Source: Isoetes taiwanensis
Taxonomy: Eukaryota > Streptophyta > Lycopodiopsida > Isoetales > Isoetaceae
DNA length: 64,000 bases
Reading direction: 5' to 3'
Assembly (NCBI GenBank): GCA_021234155.1
Contig: JAJEKV010000049.1
Coordinates: 1,703,487 to 1,767,486, forward strand
This document shows positions 33,377-42,884 of the stretch, piece by piece (positions within the stretch are counted from its first letter, which is position 1; each line of letters starts with the position of its first letter). The notes under the pieces were generated by a model that worked only from the letters and a program-made list of their open reading frames with translations, searched no databases and was not told where the DNA came from. A program made the translations under genes and the position numbers.

Positions 33377-34448
33377 TTTCTAACGGAAAATAAAGAAGGA
33401 AAAAAGAAAAAGAAGAAATAAAAAAGAGATGGAGAATCTCAAGGTAAATAACAATAGAATGAACTGCCATTAATAGATAAGCTATTTATCCATTGACCCT
33501 ATTGTTGGATTATATCAATAGGGTACATAAGGCATGTACCTCATAATATTGATAAAGTACAATATAAGAGTACTCTAAAGAGATACTCGTTTATCACAAA
33601 AAAAAGGGTGCTACAGCCGCACCTTCAAAAGGACTACCTATATACAAAAAAACCAGCATTATGCGGCATCCCTAAGCCCTCAATCCATGTTTCTATCCGA
33701 ACCATCTACCCCATTTTTGAACTGAAACAACATGTCATCAATGACTTGTTTGACGTCTTTTACTTCCACAAAAGTACCTTCGCTGTTTTTTTTTTCAAGC
33801 TTGACAATAAGCTTCTCGATATCAACACTTGTCACTCATGCACACACTTTGGACATGGCTTCCAAGGTTGCCATTCATACCACGACCCTAAGGTTTTGAC
33901 AACAAAAGAGATGCGACTGATGTGCACTTCTTTTCGAATCGAACATTCGGCAACATGGCCGCCAAAAGCATACCATGGCACCAAGATTTTCACCATCTAC
34001 ATGAAATAGGAAAATAAATTAGACCAAGTTCGGGCACGGACTGGCATGGACACATGTGTAGTAGAGGACAACTTGAAGGCAACATTACTTGGACACTATA
34101 TTCAACTCAATTCACTCATTATAATCACCTCAATTCAACTCTCTAAATCTATAAAGACTCGAAACTGAAATTCTAACTGAAGTTTATTAAATCCACTAAA
34201 TGCTATTGGCATTCACATAACTTTTGATGCCAATCATAGCAGAACAGAACAACCCTTTGACTCAATATACAAAATATTGGACATTCTACACTAAACTCTT
34301 ATTGACGTACCCTTCAAAAAATGAAGCAATAAATAAAAATAAAAATTCCAACTAACCTTGCAAGAACAATCAAATGAGTAGCCAAACTTGAATAGTCAAA
34401 TCACAATCACAATCACAACTTGATTATCTCCTGCAGAACCACAAAAGC
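33377..34448. other. AT-rich sequence, no recognisable gene
   Basis: A/AG-rich to 33430. The 133-aa frame at 33608-34009 has no family motif. Confidence 0.35.
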
Positions 34449-34449
34449 A

Positions 34450-34526
34450 TTGCTTAGCATCATGTTTTTGTGGTTCTGCAGGTTTGATTATCTCCTGCAG
34501 AACCACAAAAACATGATGCTAAGCAA
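34450..34526. repeat. Perfect 33-bp inverted repeat
   Basis: TTGCTTAGCATCATGTTTTT...GCAGG (34450-34482) pairs perfectly with 34494-34526 across an 11-base loop. The loop-side sequence GATTATCTCCTGCAGAACC also occurs directly upstream at 34422, suggesting a template-switch event. Confidence 0.85.
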
Positions 34527-34845
34527 GATAAAGATCAGTTTGGACGAATATACATCTTCAGCAACAACCTCTGGTCGAGTCTAAGTAAGAGGGCTACAAC
34601 CCTGCAAAATCAGTGCTCTTGGTTTGTACGGTTCATATAGTAATGGTCTACTCTTTGCTGAAATTTGGACCTGTCAAGCAGTAAACTTACCTGAATGCAT
34701 AAAGTATGGAGCATTTATCAGTCATATGCAGCAGTAATCTAGCTTTTCATATTGAAACAATCCAATCAATGCTGCCACTTTTTAAGGTAGAACTTACGTC
34801 AGTTGCCATAAAAAGAAATCAGCTTTCATTATCTAGGTCATTACT

Positions 34846-35240
34846 TTGGTCCTTTGCTGGTCATTTCTTTTTTGCAGACAATGTGTCTAAAGCTGTCAAG
34901 CTTTTTGGATAATAAACTTCAGTTCTAGCTTTTGGAATTACACTGGATAAAGCATACTTCATGAATTTTCTATTTTACTACTAAGGTAAAAGCTGGAAAA
35001 TACTTTTGCAAATATAATTTACAATCTAGAACAACTGAACATCACGATTATCAATTTGCAGATGCAATGCAGGTCCTTTGCTGCTTACTTCTTTTTTGCA
35101 GACAATGTGTCTAAAGCTGTCAAGTTTTCTGAATAATACCATGTACCTTCAGTTCTAGCTTTGGACTGGATAAAGCATACTTCATGAATTCTCTATTTTA
35201 TTACTAAGTTACGTTCTTACAAAAGCTGGAAAATACAATC
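34846..35240. repeat. Diverged tandem duplication of about 225 bp
   Basis: GGTCCTTTGCTG ... CAGACAATGTGTCTAAAGCTG ... GGATAAAGCATACTTCATGAATT ... AAAAGCTGGAAAATAC occurs at 34846-35010 and 35071-35236. No gene is recognised. Confidence 0.75.
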
Positions 35241-35942
35241 CGAACATCATAGAAGTAAGGCCGGCTCCAGAAACAAGATCAGAGAAGCAAGGTCGGCTCT
35301 AGAAGCAAGATCAGAACACAAAACCTGAAAAAAAAATCTTATTAACTTAGTTTTTTAGCACCATCTGACCAGCTCAGTTCTGTACTCATCTTTCCAATCC
35401 GAGAATGAGATGGATGCCAAAGGAGACGGTGGAGAAAGCTGAGCTCAAAATTCGTATAGAATGAAGCCATCCCAATTTTTTGCTCTAGATTTTCTCATTC
35501 AATACTTGCGGGCCATTCAAATTTGCATTTAGTTCCGTCAACTGGGATCCCGTAGGGGGAACTTTGATCTGCCCGAGAGGGGAGGGGGGGTGGGGGAGGG
35601 GGATTACATGCGGCATTCCCTGGCATACATACTAAAGCCCTCCTAAAATAAAAAAGAAGATGTGATACTTTGGAAAGTCAACAATGTATTCATTTAATTT
35701 TTTAAGGTTAAAAAGACCACATAAATTGTAGATCCACATCAGCGGGCAAACGTTGTGTTTGATGGCTCGGATGTAGATCTTGGCACACATGCCACAGAAT
35801 ATGATATGATTCAAAAGCTGAAATACACCGAGAAAGGACTAATTTTTAGTCCATAACTCCAAATTGGTTTTTATTTTTCCACAAACAATCTAGAGGAGGC
35901 ATTTTGTGTTGTTGTTTTGTGTGTGATTATGTGGGCAAAGTT
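35241..35942. other. No gene; G-rich tract
   Basis: 35579-35606 has G runs (GGGGAGGGGGGGTGGGGGAGGG) able in principle to form a G-quadruplex. Nothing else is recognised. Confidence 0.45.
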
Positions 35943-36289
35943 GGAAAGGGTATTTTTATAACCTAAGGTTTGGAATGGTTAGTATTGGTATTCGTATGCA
36001 AAGAGGATAGGAGATGACGGTGGCACTGTGGATTCCAAACTTTGGAATCTAGAACATGCATCTGTTGCTCGGTTGGCCAGAACTGGTAGTCCTCACGTGG
36101 TCTGTTCCATAGATGGCGGAAACAGCAATGGCGGCGCCAGGTATGTGTCTTGGCTGTGAGCTTCTTTCTGTTTTGGGGCATGTAAGATAAGGAGGGGTCG
36201 TGTTGGTTGTTCCGGAGCGCATCTGCAGTCTTGTGCTAGGGGATTTTTGTTAGAGGTAAGATGGGTCTGTTGCTCTTGTTTTGTTTATA

Positions 36290-37328
36290 ATGTCTTTGTA
36301 GAGAGCAACGAGGAAAGGGAAGGGTGTTGCTTGTTCTGTGCCTTCTTCTCTGAGTTGTTTAAACATCGGGTCTTCTGATTCTGGAAAGCCTGAGACTGGG
36401 GGACATGCTGGTTGTTCTCTTGGGTAGGATTGGAGTGCTATAGACGTGAATGTGACCTTGGGTTTGTCTGGGCAAGATGTGCCCATGAGTTTTTATGATG
36501 CTCTTGTGGGGTTTTGCAATCGAAGGTGTTTGGCTGGGGCTGTGGCCATGGAGCGTGGTGCGAGTGTTGATCACTTGCATTGCTAGGCTGTTTTTAGAGC
36601 CCGGTTCAAGAGTCCCAGGGCCATGAATGATGCCATAAAAAGAGATTTCAATTGGGTTTCAAAGCCACTTGGTGTGATATTGGTATGCAAAGCCCTTACG
36701 AACACTCGCCTTCATTGTTTTGAAGGCATGATTGGGTATTGTATGAAGGATGTTGGAAAAGTTCATTATGTTTGCCATCTCCATAATGTGAGTGAGGCTG
36801 CTATTGAGAAAGGAAAAGACTTGTATTTGAGATGGGGAGTTGGTGACATGAAAAATTTAGTTGTGCTTCATAATAAAAACCTCTTGAATCGAGCTGCACA
36901 TTTTGTGAATTACCATGGGAACCGTAGATTGACTGCTAGTTTGATGTATACATTGGCCAGGATGATTCGATCTGAAAAATTTACCTTGTCTAGTTCCTGG
37001 ATTATCCCTTCAAACACGGCCCATATCAATGAGCACCGTGTCCGGGCTGCGTGGAGAGTGTTGCTCAATCCTAGTCACTGCATGCCGTCGGATATGAGGA
37101 CCATTCTATTTGGCTTGCCAGCAGGTTTTGTATCTGTGGAAAGGAATGGGCCTGGGCGGAGGCGGTATTGGGATGATGTTATCCCTGCTGATGAGGAAGA
37201 CAATAACTTTGAGGACATTCATGATCCTTCTTATATATAGTGCAGATATTCCTGATGTCCTGATACTTGAGCCTGGGGTAGATTACATCCCTGTGCACAA
37301 GGGTGATCGTACCATGGTTGTTGGCTGA
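36290..37328 (+). pseudogene. HUH endonuclease (Rep) of Replitron-like transposon, nearly complete
   Basis: One frame runs from MSL through VNVTLGLSG (probable motif 1), DHLHC (HUH metal site), GYCMKDVGKVHY (YxxK with the likely catalytic Tyr) and a C-terminal domain with LYLRWGVGDMK, RAAHFVNYHGN, LNPSHCMPSDMRTIL, GPGRRRYWDD and VLILEPGVDYIPVHKGD. It would nick and rejoin element DNA in rolling-circle style. Damage: TAG at codon 4, TAG before DWSAID, TAG directly after DHLHC, and a shift in a TATATA run near 37237. From 36623 to 37240 it is open for 205 codons. No helicase domain is present, which separates it from Helitrons. It is far more complete than copy 1, which lacks about 50 codons here. 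Confidence 0.72.
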
Positions 37329-37337
37329 TGAACTTGC

Positions 37338-37817
37338 TTGGGTGTTGGTTGTACAGTGGAGTTTCTTTGTTTTCATGCTTTTGTTTGTTTTATAGTTGCA
37401 AGAGTTATGGAGACTGATCCAGAACCAGTTGTTGGCATGGAGCAGCATGTTGTGTCCTTGCCTGAATCTTTCATTTCATCTGCCGTAGAGGCATCCCATC
37501 TCGACCCTGTTGTGTTTTCAGCTGAACCAGAGGCAGCATTCTCCGCTCAGGAGTTTGCGAATAATGTTATTCAGGTTGGGACTGAGGCGCATAGGATTGC
37601 GGCATCACTGCGCTTGCTTAGCCGGCTGCTTAGAGCGTTCTATGTGTCCATTGACAGTGCTATATCTGTTGTGGAGTGGGAGCATTTGGGTGTGCCTGTT
37701 TCTGAATTGCACATATTACGTTCTCTTATGAGCCTTGCAAGGGCATTACTTGTGCAGGAAATACGGCAATTAGATACGGTCATAAGGCATGCACATAGTG
37801 GCTCGGCTATGAACTGA
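37338..37817 (+). CDS. Second coding block of Replitron-like copy 2
   Basis: An open frame of 159 codons. The likely genuine part starts at METDPEP (37407), just after TTTTATAG, which resembles a splice acceptor. The product is helical: AQEFANNVIQVGTEAHRIAAS, LRLLSRLLRAFYVS, SELHILRSLMSLARALLVQEI. The same blocks survive in copy 1 (16340-16630). It has no motif I know. It may be a separate accessory protein or, after splicing, the C-terminal exon of Rep. An alternative is a chance frame, but conservation in both copies argues against that. Confidence 0.55.
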   Translation: MGVGCTVEFLCFHAFVCFIVARVMETDPEPVVGMEQHVVSLPESFISSAVEASHLDPVVFSAEPEAAFSAQEFANNVIQVGTEAHRIAASLRLLSRLLRAFYVSIDSAISVVEWEHLGVPVSELHILRSLMSLARALLVQEIRQLDTVIRHAHSGSAMN

Positions 37818-38115
37818 TTTATTTCTATATTTATATTTTGTTAGTTTGTGATTCCTATATGAAGTTCATGAACCTTGATCTAGATTTGTATTGTAGTGCT
37901 TGCAAGAGCACCTTGGTGTTGGGAAGCTCAACTTCGTTCACCTGGTTGAGTGTCCTTCAACATTGTAAAGTTTCTTTTGAGTTATTAATGTCTAGGTATG
38001 GTTTGCTGGTTATGGGAAATGCTTCTGAATTTGGTTAAGGGCAATTGTGTTATGGGCTGGATTGTTATTGATATTTCATTGTGTAAAGTAATGGGGCTAA
38101 CTTGTTTGCTATGTT

Positions 38116-38213
38116 AGCGGGCTTCGGCCGCTGGGCATACCAGACATCCCTCTTGTGGGATGCCTGGTATGCTTGGAAGAGCATGGGAATTTCTACTGGG
38201 GTTCGACTCCCCG
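38116..38213 (+). repeat. Three consecutive stem-loops near the Replitron 3' end
   Basis: 38116-38132 is AGCGG..CCGCT. 38135-38172 is a long stem, GCATACCAG.CATCCC with GGGATG.CTGGTATGC. 38196-38213 is CTGGGGTTCGACTCCCC, which resembles a tRNA T-arm. Copy 1 keeps the third stem with different bases (CTGG...CCAG) and a weaker second stem. Confidence 0.65.
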
Positions 38214-38392
38214 GGTTCATTGTAATTTATGTGGTGGTTGGTGATTCAATCATTTGCGAATGAAGTTATTGTTGTGGGATTAATCATTGGGCAAATCTTG
38301 AAATGGTATTTTTTTTATTTTTTTTTTATTGAAGGCGTAAGAAATGGTATTTTATAAGGTGAGGTTTTGAATGGTTAATATTGTGAGGGCTA

Positions 38393-38427
38393 GGTCAAAC
38401 AGAAGGGATTTGACCCCATCTTGACTT
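38393..38427 (+). repeat. 3' terminal hairpin of Replitron-like copy 2
   Basis: GGTCAAA (38393-38399) pairs with TTTGACC (38409-38415), followed by CCATCTTGACTT as in copy 1. Confidence 0.6.
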
Positions 38428-40102
38428 CAATTAGAGGGCTGCAATTTGATGACCTGGAATATGCCATGCAATGTGCTTGCATCCAATGGTTCCAAAAAAA
38501 ATTAATAATGATAATACACCCCAAATGTACAAACTATGTGTTTGAAATCTATGTATGCAAGAGGTCGATGTCACGTAAATATTGTTTTTGGAAATATGAT
38601 GGTTTTCTGAGGCCAATGGTTGTTTATGTTCAATGTGCACCATTGTGATTTGCGTGGGGTCGTGTGGAAAAAAATTGTGATCCTTCATTTGGCACAATGC
38701 AAGGAATATTCGTCCCATCCATGGCCTAAAAACAAAGTTGAAAACATCCCATAGGGCTCGTTAGCATTTAATGGAGGTCTCAAATTGGGTGAAATATGCT
38801 CCCTTCTCTCCATCGATGTCCATGGATTTCAATACCGAGATGCTTACCGAGATGCTGACACGTTGAATCGATCAAAGAGTTTTTTACTGCTTCAGGTTCT
38901 CCGTTCATCATAAATGCCAGGCACTAGGCACAACATCCCGAACAAACACCTACAGAAGGAAAATAATCCAAGTTCAAATCCAAGCCAGTTTTTTTTCCCA
39001 AATCTGGAAGATATGCCGGAAAATGAAGACTTGAGTACCTGATTATAATTGAGAGCCTCTTCGTTTGGGTCCAAAGCTGCAATTGTTCCCACAGGTTTGG
39101 CTTAGTTCTGCATCAAGAAGAACAGGAGCTAAATTGAAATAGCTTTGTAGATGAAATATTAGGGCCAATGCACGAATCCTGTAAAGCCAATGCACGAATC
39201 CTCGTGTTTCCTGTAAGCATATAACACTCTTTTTCAAGAGTCTATAAAGGTCGAATCACAATTTCAAATAGGCTTCATAAAATCCAGAAAGTTAAAGTGA
39301 GATATATTTATTCGTCCTTGGGAGAAAAGGAATACGATGAATCCACTTCCCTTGCATCTCAATCAAATCTGAGTGAGGGGAGATGCAAGGAAAGAACGAC
39401 CCACGTATGTAGCAGAACACAAGGACGACTCATGGCTAGGGGTTATAAAAGATGGTCCTAGAGCCAAAATGTTCTTTCTCGAAGAGAGCTAGAAACTCTT
39501 ATTAGAACCTCCAGTAACTGTTAGTTACAGGTCTTATGTAATATGAAAAGTCCTATAATACAACAGAAACAGAAGCATATATCCTTTGTTAGTCGGAACC
39601 CCCAGGTCCATAATGCTGCAAGTAGTTTGTCTTTGGAGATCTGCTGGTGTAAAGTGGTTTAAACTGCTTCAATAAGGCTACTGTGCTGCTACACAACCCA
39701 TTGCGCCAAAGATGAGCATGTTAGCATGTTGGTTCAGTCCCGATTGACACAGGCAAAGCATTTAGCTTTAGAGACATCTTTTTGGTTCTAAATGTATTTA
39801 GAACCTTAACACACCGCCCCTCAAGTTTATTGTGATCCAACGGTTGAGATCAATCTTGATCAGTGGTTTACTGGAGCCATAACACACTGCTACTTCATAA
39901 CACCCTAGGCTGTTATGAAAATGGAGGATTTAGATCAATTTCGATGGTGATCGGATGGCCCAAAACTCTCGGGGCGCGCAAGCACGAGCCATTTTTATGG
40001 CCCGAAATTTTTTTTTTCCAATAACATCCAAGGGCCAGGGCGTTATCTACACCATAATCTAAGTGTTCCAATAGGCATCCGAGTTATGCCAGAACAAGCA
40101 CA
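38428..40102. other. No recognisable gene
   Basis: A TATAAAA box at about 39447 followed by TCTTTCTCGAAGAGAG might belong to a solo LTR or a promoter, but no terminal repeats were found. The part close to the PPR gene is its downstream flank (minus strand). Confidence 0.35.
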
Positions 40103-42796
40103 TCAAGCTAGTACATCATCATAAAATGAGGCATATGTGTTTGACAGCAACACATATACTGCTGCATTCTCGGGGTCCAACATAGAGACATTTTTGGCAG
40201 CGCGGTTTCCTCGTTCAACATCAAGAAACCTTCTGCAAGCTCCAAGCAGAGTGAGCCATGGTCCAGATTGCTTCAATGGCATATTGTTAATAAAGTCCTC
40301 TGCATCATCAAGCCAACCCATACGCCCAAGAAGATCTATCATGCAATCAAGATGCATCCATGTCGGGGTTATTGCATGATCTCTGCTCATACCAAAACAA
40401 TAGAAGCCATCATCCACTAACCCAACATGGCTACATGAAGAAAGAATGCTTACAATTGTTATAGCATTTGCCATCACTCCCTCGACATTCATTTGCTGCA
40501 GCAATTGCATGGCCATTTTCACATGTCCATGCTGACTATATGCAGAAACCAAGGTATTCCATGAGATGATGTTCCTTTTAGGCATTCTATCAAATGCTAG
40601 ACATGCGTCCTTGAGGTTCCCACACTTTCCATACATGTTAACAAGGGCTGTACCCACCATCAGATCTAAGTGAAATCTGCTTCGTAATATATGCTCGTGC
40701 ATACATTTACCTCTTGTCAAAGCTATCTGGCTAGCACATGCATCAAGAACTCCAATAACTGTAAACTCATCTGGAAGGATATACTCCTCCTGCATTTTCC
40801 CAAAGAGTTGAAAGACCTTGCTTTCATGTCCATGCTGCATATATGCTGCAATCATTGTGTTCCATGAGACAGTATCATGCTGTGGCATTTCCACAAACAA
40901 TTTGCATGCATCTTCAAACTTACCACAGTAAGCATAGACTGAAATCATGGCGTTCCATGTCACTATATTCCGGTTATGCATTTTTCTAAATAAGCTCTCT
41001 GCATCTTCTAATCTCCTGCACTTCCCATACATGCTGATAAGGGCTGTACTCACCATGACATCTGATTCAAGTCTGCTATGCACAATCATGTCATGTAGCA
41101 ACTTGCCTTCACTCAAACAAACGTTATGGGCACAAGCATCAAGGGCACTTATGAAGGTAGCCTTGTCTGGTACAAAGCCTTCAAACTGCATTCTCTTGAA
41201 TAGATGCAGTGTTTCCTTGCCTTGCCCATGTTGGGAATATGCTGCAATAATTACATTCCACGAAACTAGATCACGCAAAACCATACTATCAAACATCTTT
41301 CGTGCAGTTGAAAGGTCACCACATTTAGCACATGCTGCAATCATTGCATTCCACGATACAATATTACGTTCAGGCATTGTATTAAATACCTCCCATGCCT
41401 CTTCTATGATTCCAAAGCGGGCATAAATTGATATCATGGAAGTCCATGAAACAACATTGCGCTCTGGCATTTTATCAAAGATTGCACTAGCATCATGTAG
41501 GCTGTTGTACTTACCATACATATTGACAAGTGCAGTACCCACAACAACATCCAACTCATACCCATTCTCGACAATAAGCTCATGCATCTCCTTCACCTCT
41601 CTCAAACTGGAACATGCATCAAGGATAGTGATAAAGGTTACTTTGTTCGGCACAATACCTTCCAGTTGCATTTGATGAAAGAGCTGATGGGCCTGCTTCT
41701 TCTGTCCATATTTGGTGCATGCAGAAATCATTGCATTCCATGATACTACATCTCGCTGTGGCATCCTAGCAAACATTTTCCATGCATTTTCTAAATTTCC
41801 ATGTTCTATATGTGCTGAAACCATTGCAGACCACAAAACTATCCCTTGTCCTGGTATTCTGTCAAATGTTTCTTGGGCATCATCAATACTACCACATCTC
41901 AAATACATGTTGACAAGAGCCGTTGCTACATCAGCATCTGCTTCAAATCCACTGCAGATAATCTGCTGGTGTATGTCCTTGCCTTTAAGTAAAGCTTCCC
42001 TAGTATCACAAGCTTCAAGGATAATTACATATGTTATTTTGTCTGGAGTAATACTTCCCATCTTCATCCTCTCAAAAAGCTGCAAGGCCTCTCTTACGTG
42101 TCCATGATGAATATATGATGCAAGAATGGCATTCCATGAAACAACATCATGCTGGGGAAGCGATGCAAATATAGTCTGGACATTCCTTAGACTATTACAT
42201 TTGCTATACATATTGATAAGAACAGTACCAGTAACAATATCTAAAGAATGCTTCTGTAGTAAATTGCAGTGAAAATATTTTCCTTTAGCTAAGGCTGTGT
42301 GATTGGTACATACCTCGAGAATAGCAACGAAAGTAGCAGCCTCAGGTACCACGCCCTCTATTTGCATTTGTTGGAAGAATTGAAAGGATTTTTTACCCTG
42401 ATCGGTTTCACCATGTGCTGTGATCATGGCAGTCCATGAGACTACATTCCTCTCTGGCATTCCTTCAAAAAGTTTCTGGGCACCTTCCAATTGCCCACAT
42501 TGCACAAAGGCCACAACCATCATAGTCCAAGTAAACACATTTCTATGAGGCATTATATCAAACAATTTTCTGGCACCCTCCATATCCCCACATTTTCCAT
42601 ACATTTGAACAAGAAAATTCCCAAGGTATCTGTTCCATTCATACCCTGCTTTGATCACTTGGACATGGATTAGCTTGCCCTTTAACAGCGCTCCTGAACT
42701 GCCATACTGGCGCAAGAGGGAAGCACAGCATGCCACGAAGTCGGGCTTGACCATGCATGTGACAGGACAAGGTTTTTGGTTACTGACTTTTAACAT
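40103..42796 (-). CDS. Intronless PLS-class PPR protein, 897 aa, E-domain end truncated
   Basis: A single open frame of 897 codons built almost wholly of pentatricopeptide repeats in PLS order. Examples are RNVVSWTAMITAHG, HDVVSWNAILASYIHHG, GIVPNKVTFITILDACSS, VVGTALVNMYGKYNSL and RNIISWNTLVSAYSQHG. The C-terminus has GPWLTLLGACRRFLDVERG and AAVYVLLSNTYAS, the beginning of the E1 domain, then a stop; E2, E+ and DYW are absent and not seen in the following 300 bases. PLS proteins bind organelle transcripts one base per repeat and usually direct C-to-U editing; without a DYW domain this one would need a partner or serve another RNA role. The N-terminus is short, so an organelle signal is not obvious; the chosen Met is the first in frame. 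It may be functional or recently truncated. Confidence 0.85.
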   Translation of the reverse strand: MLKVSNQKPCPVTCMVKPDFVACCASLLRQYGSSGALLKGKLIHVQVIKAGYEWNRYLGNFLVQMYGKCGDMEGARKLFDIMPHRNVFTWTMMVVAFVQCGQLEGAQKLFEGMPERNVVSWTAMITAHGETDQGKKSFQFFQQMQIEGVVPEAATFVAILEVCTNHTALAKGKYFHCNLLQKHSLDIVTGTVLINMYSKCNSLRNVQTIFASLPQHDVVSWNAILASYIHHGHVREALQLFERMKMGSITPDKITYVIILEACDTREALLKGKDIHQQIICSGFEADADVATALVNMYLRCGSIDDAQETFDRIPGQGIVLWSAMVSAHIEHGNLENAWKMFARMPQRDVVSWNAMISACTKYGQKKQAHQLFHQMQLEGIVPNKVTFITILDACSSLREVKEMHELIVENGYELDVVVGTALVNMYGKYNSLHDASAIFDKMPERNVVSWTSMISIYARFGIIEEAWEVFNTMPERNIVSWNAMIAACAKCGDLSTARKMFDSMVLRDLVSWNVIIAAYSQHGQGKETLHLFKRMQFEGFVPDKATFISALDACAHNVCLSEGKLLHDMIVHSRLESDVMVSTALISMYGKCRRLEDAESLFRKMHNRNIVTWNAMISVYAYCGKFEDACKLFVEMPQHDTVSWNTMIAAYMQHGHESKVFQLFGKMQEEYILPDEFTVIGVLDACASQIALTRGKCMHEHILRSRFHLDLMVGTALVNMYGKCGNLKDACLAFDRMPKRNIISWNTLVSAYSQHGHVKMAMQLLQQMNVEGVMANAITIVSILSSCSHVGLVDDGFYCFGMSRDHAITPTWMHLDCMIDLLGRMGWLDDAEDFINNMPLKQSGPWLTLLGACRRFLDVERGNRAAKNVSMLDPENAAVYVLLSNTYASFYDDVLA

Positions 42797-42884
42797 TGCA
42801 TTTTCTTTTCTTCAGGCCTAGCAGTGCTAGCACGCTTGCCTAAACACGAAGCACCAACTTTACTGGGCCTTTTTAACTGACAAC

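Larger units (their letters stand above)
35943..38427 (+). mobile_element. Replitron-like element, copy 2
   Basis: About 2.5 kb and uninterrupted. Parts in order: a 5' segment GGTATTTTTATAACC ... AATGGTTAGTATTG (35949-35985) that recurs imperfectly near the 3' end (38348-38386); Rep (36290-37328); a second coding block (37338-37817); three successive hairpins (38116-38213); and a terminal hairpin GGTCAAA/TTTGACC followed by CCATCTTGACTT (38393-38427). Replitrons are described as Y1 HUH elements with short direct repeats at or near the ends, and this fits. Exact termini need more copies. Confidence 0.7.

Noticed and set aside
33608..34009. 133-aa frame with Cys/His residues
   Set aside because: The Cys/His spacing does not fit a zinc knuckle and no homologous copy is in the window.
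38135..38222. Possible tRNA gene
   Set aside because: A good T-arm and B-box-like sequence is present, but no matching 7-bp acceptor stem or anticodon arm could be drawn.
40137..42673. Several 60-159 aa plus-strand frames
   Set aside because: They are antisense shadows of the PPR gene and show no own motif.
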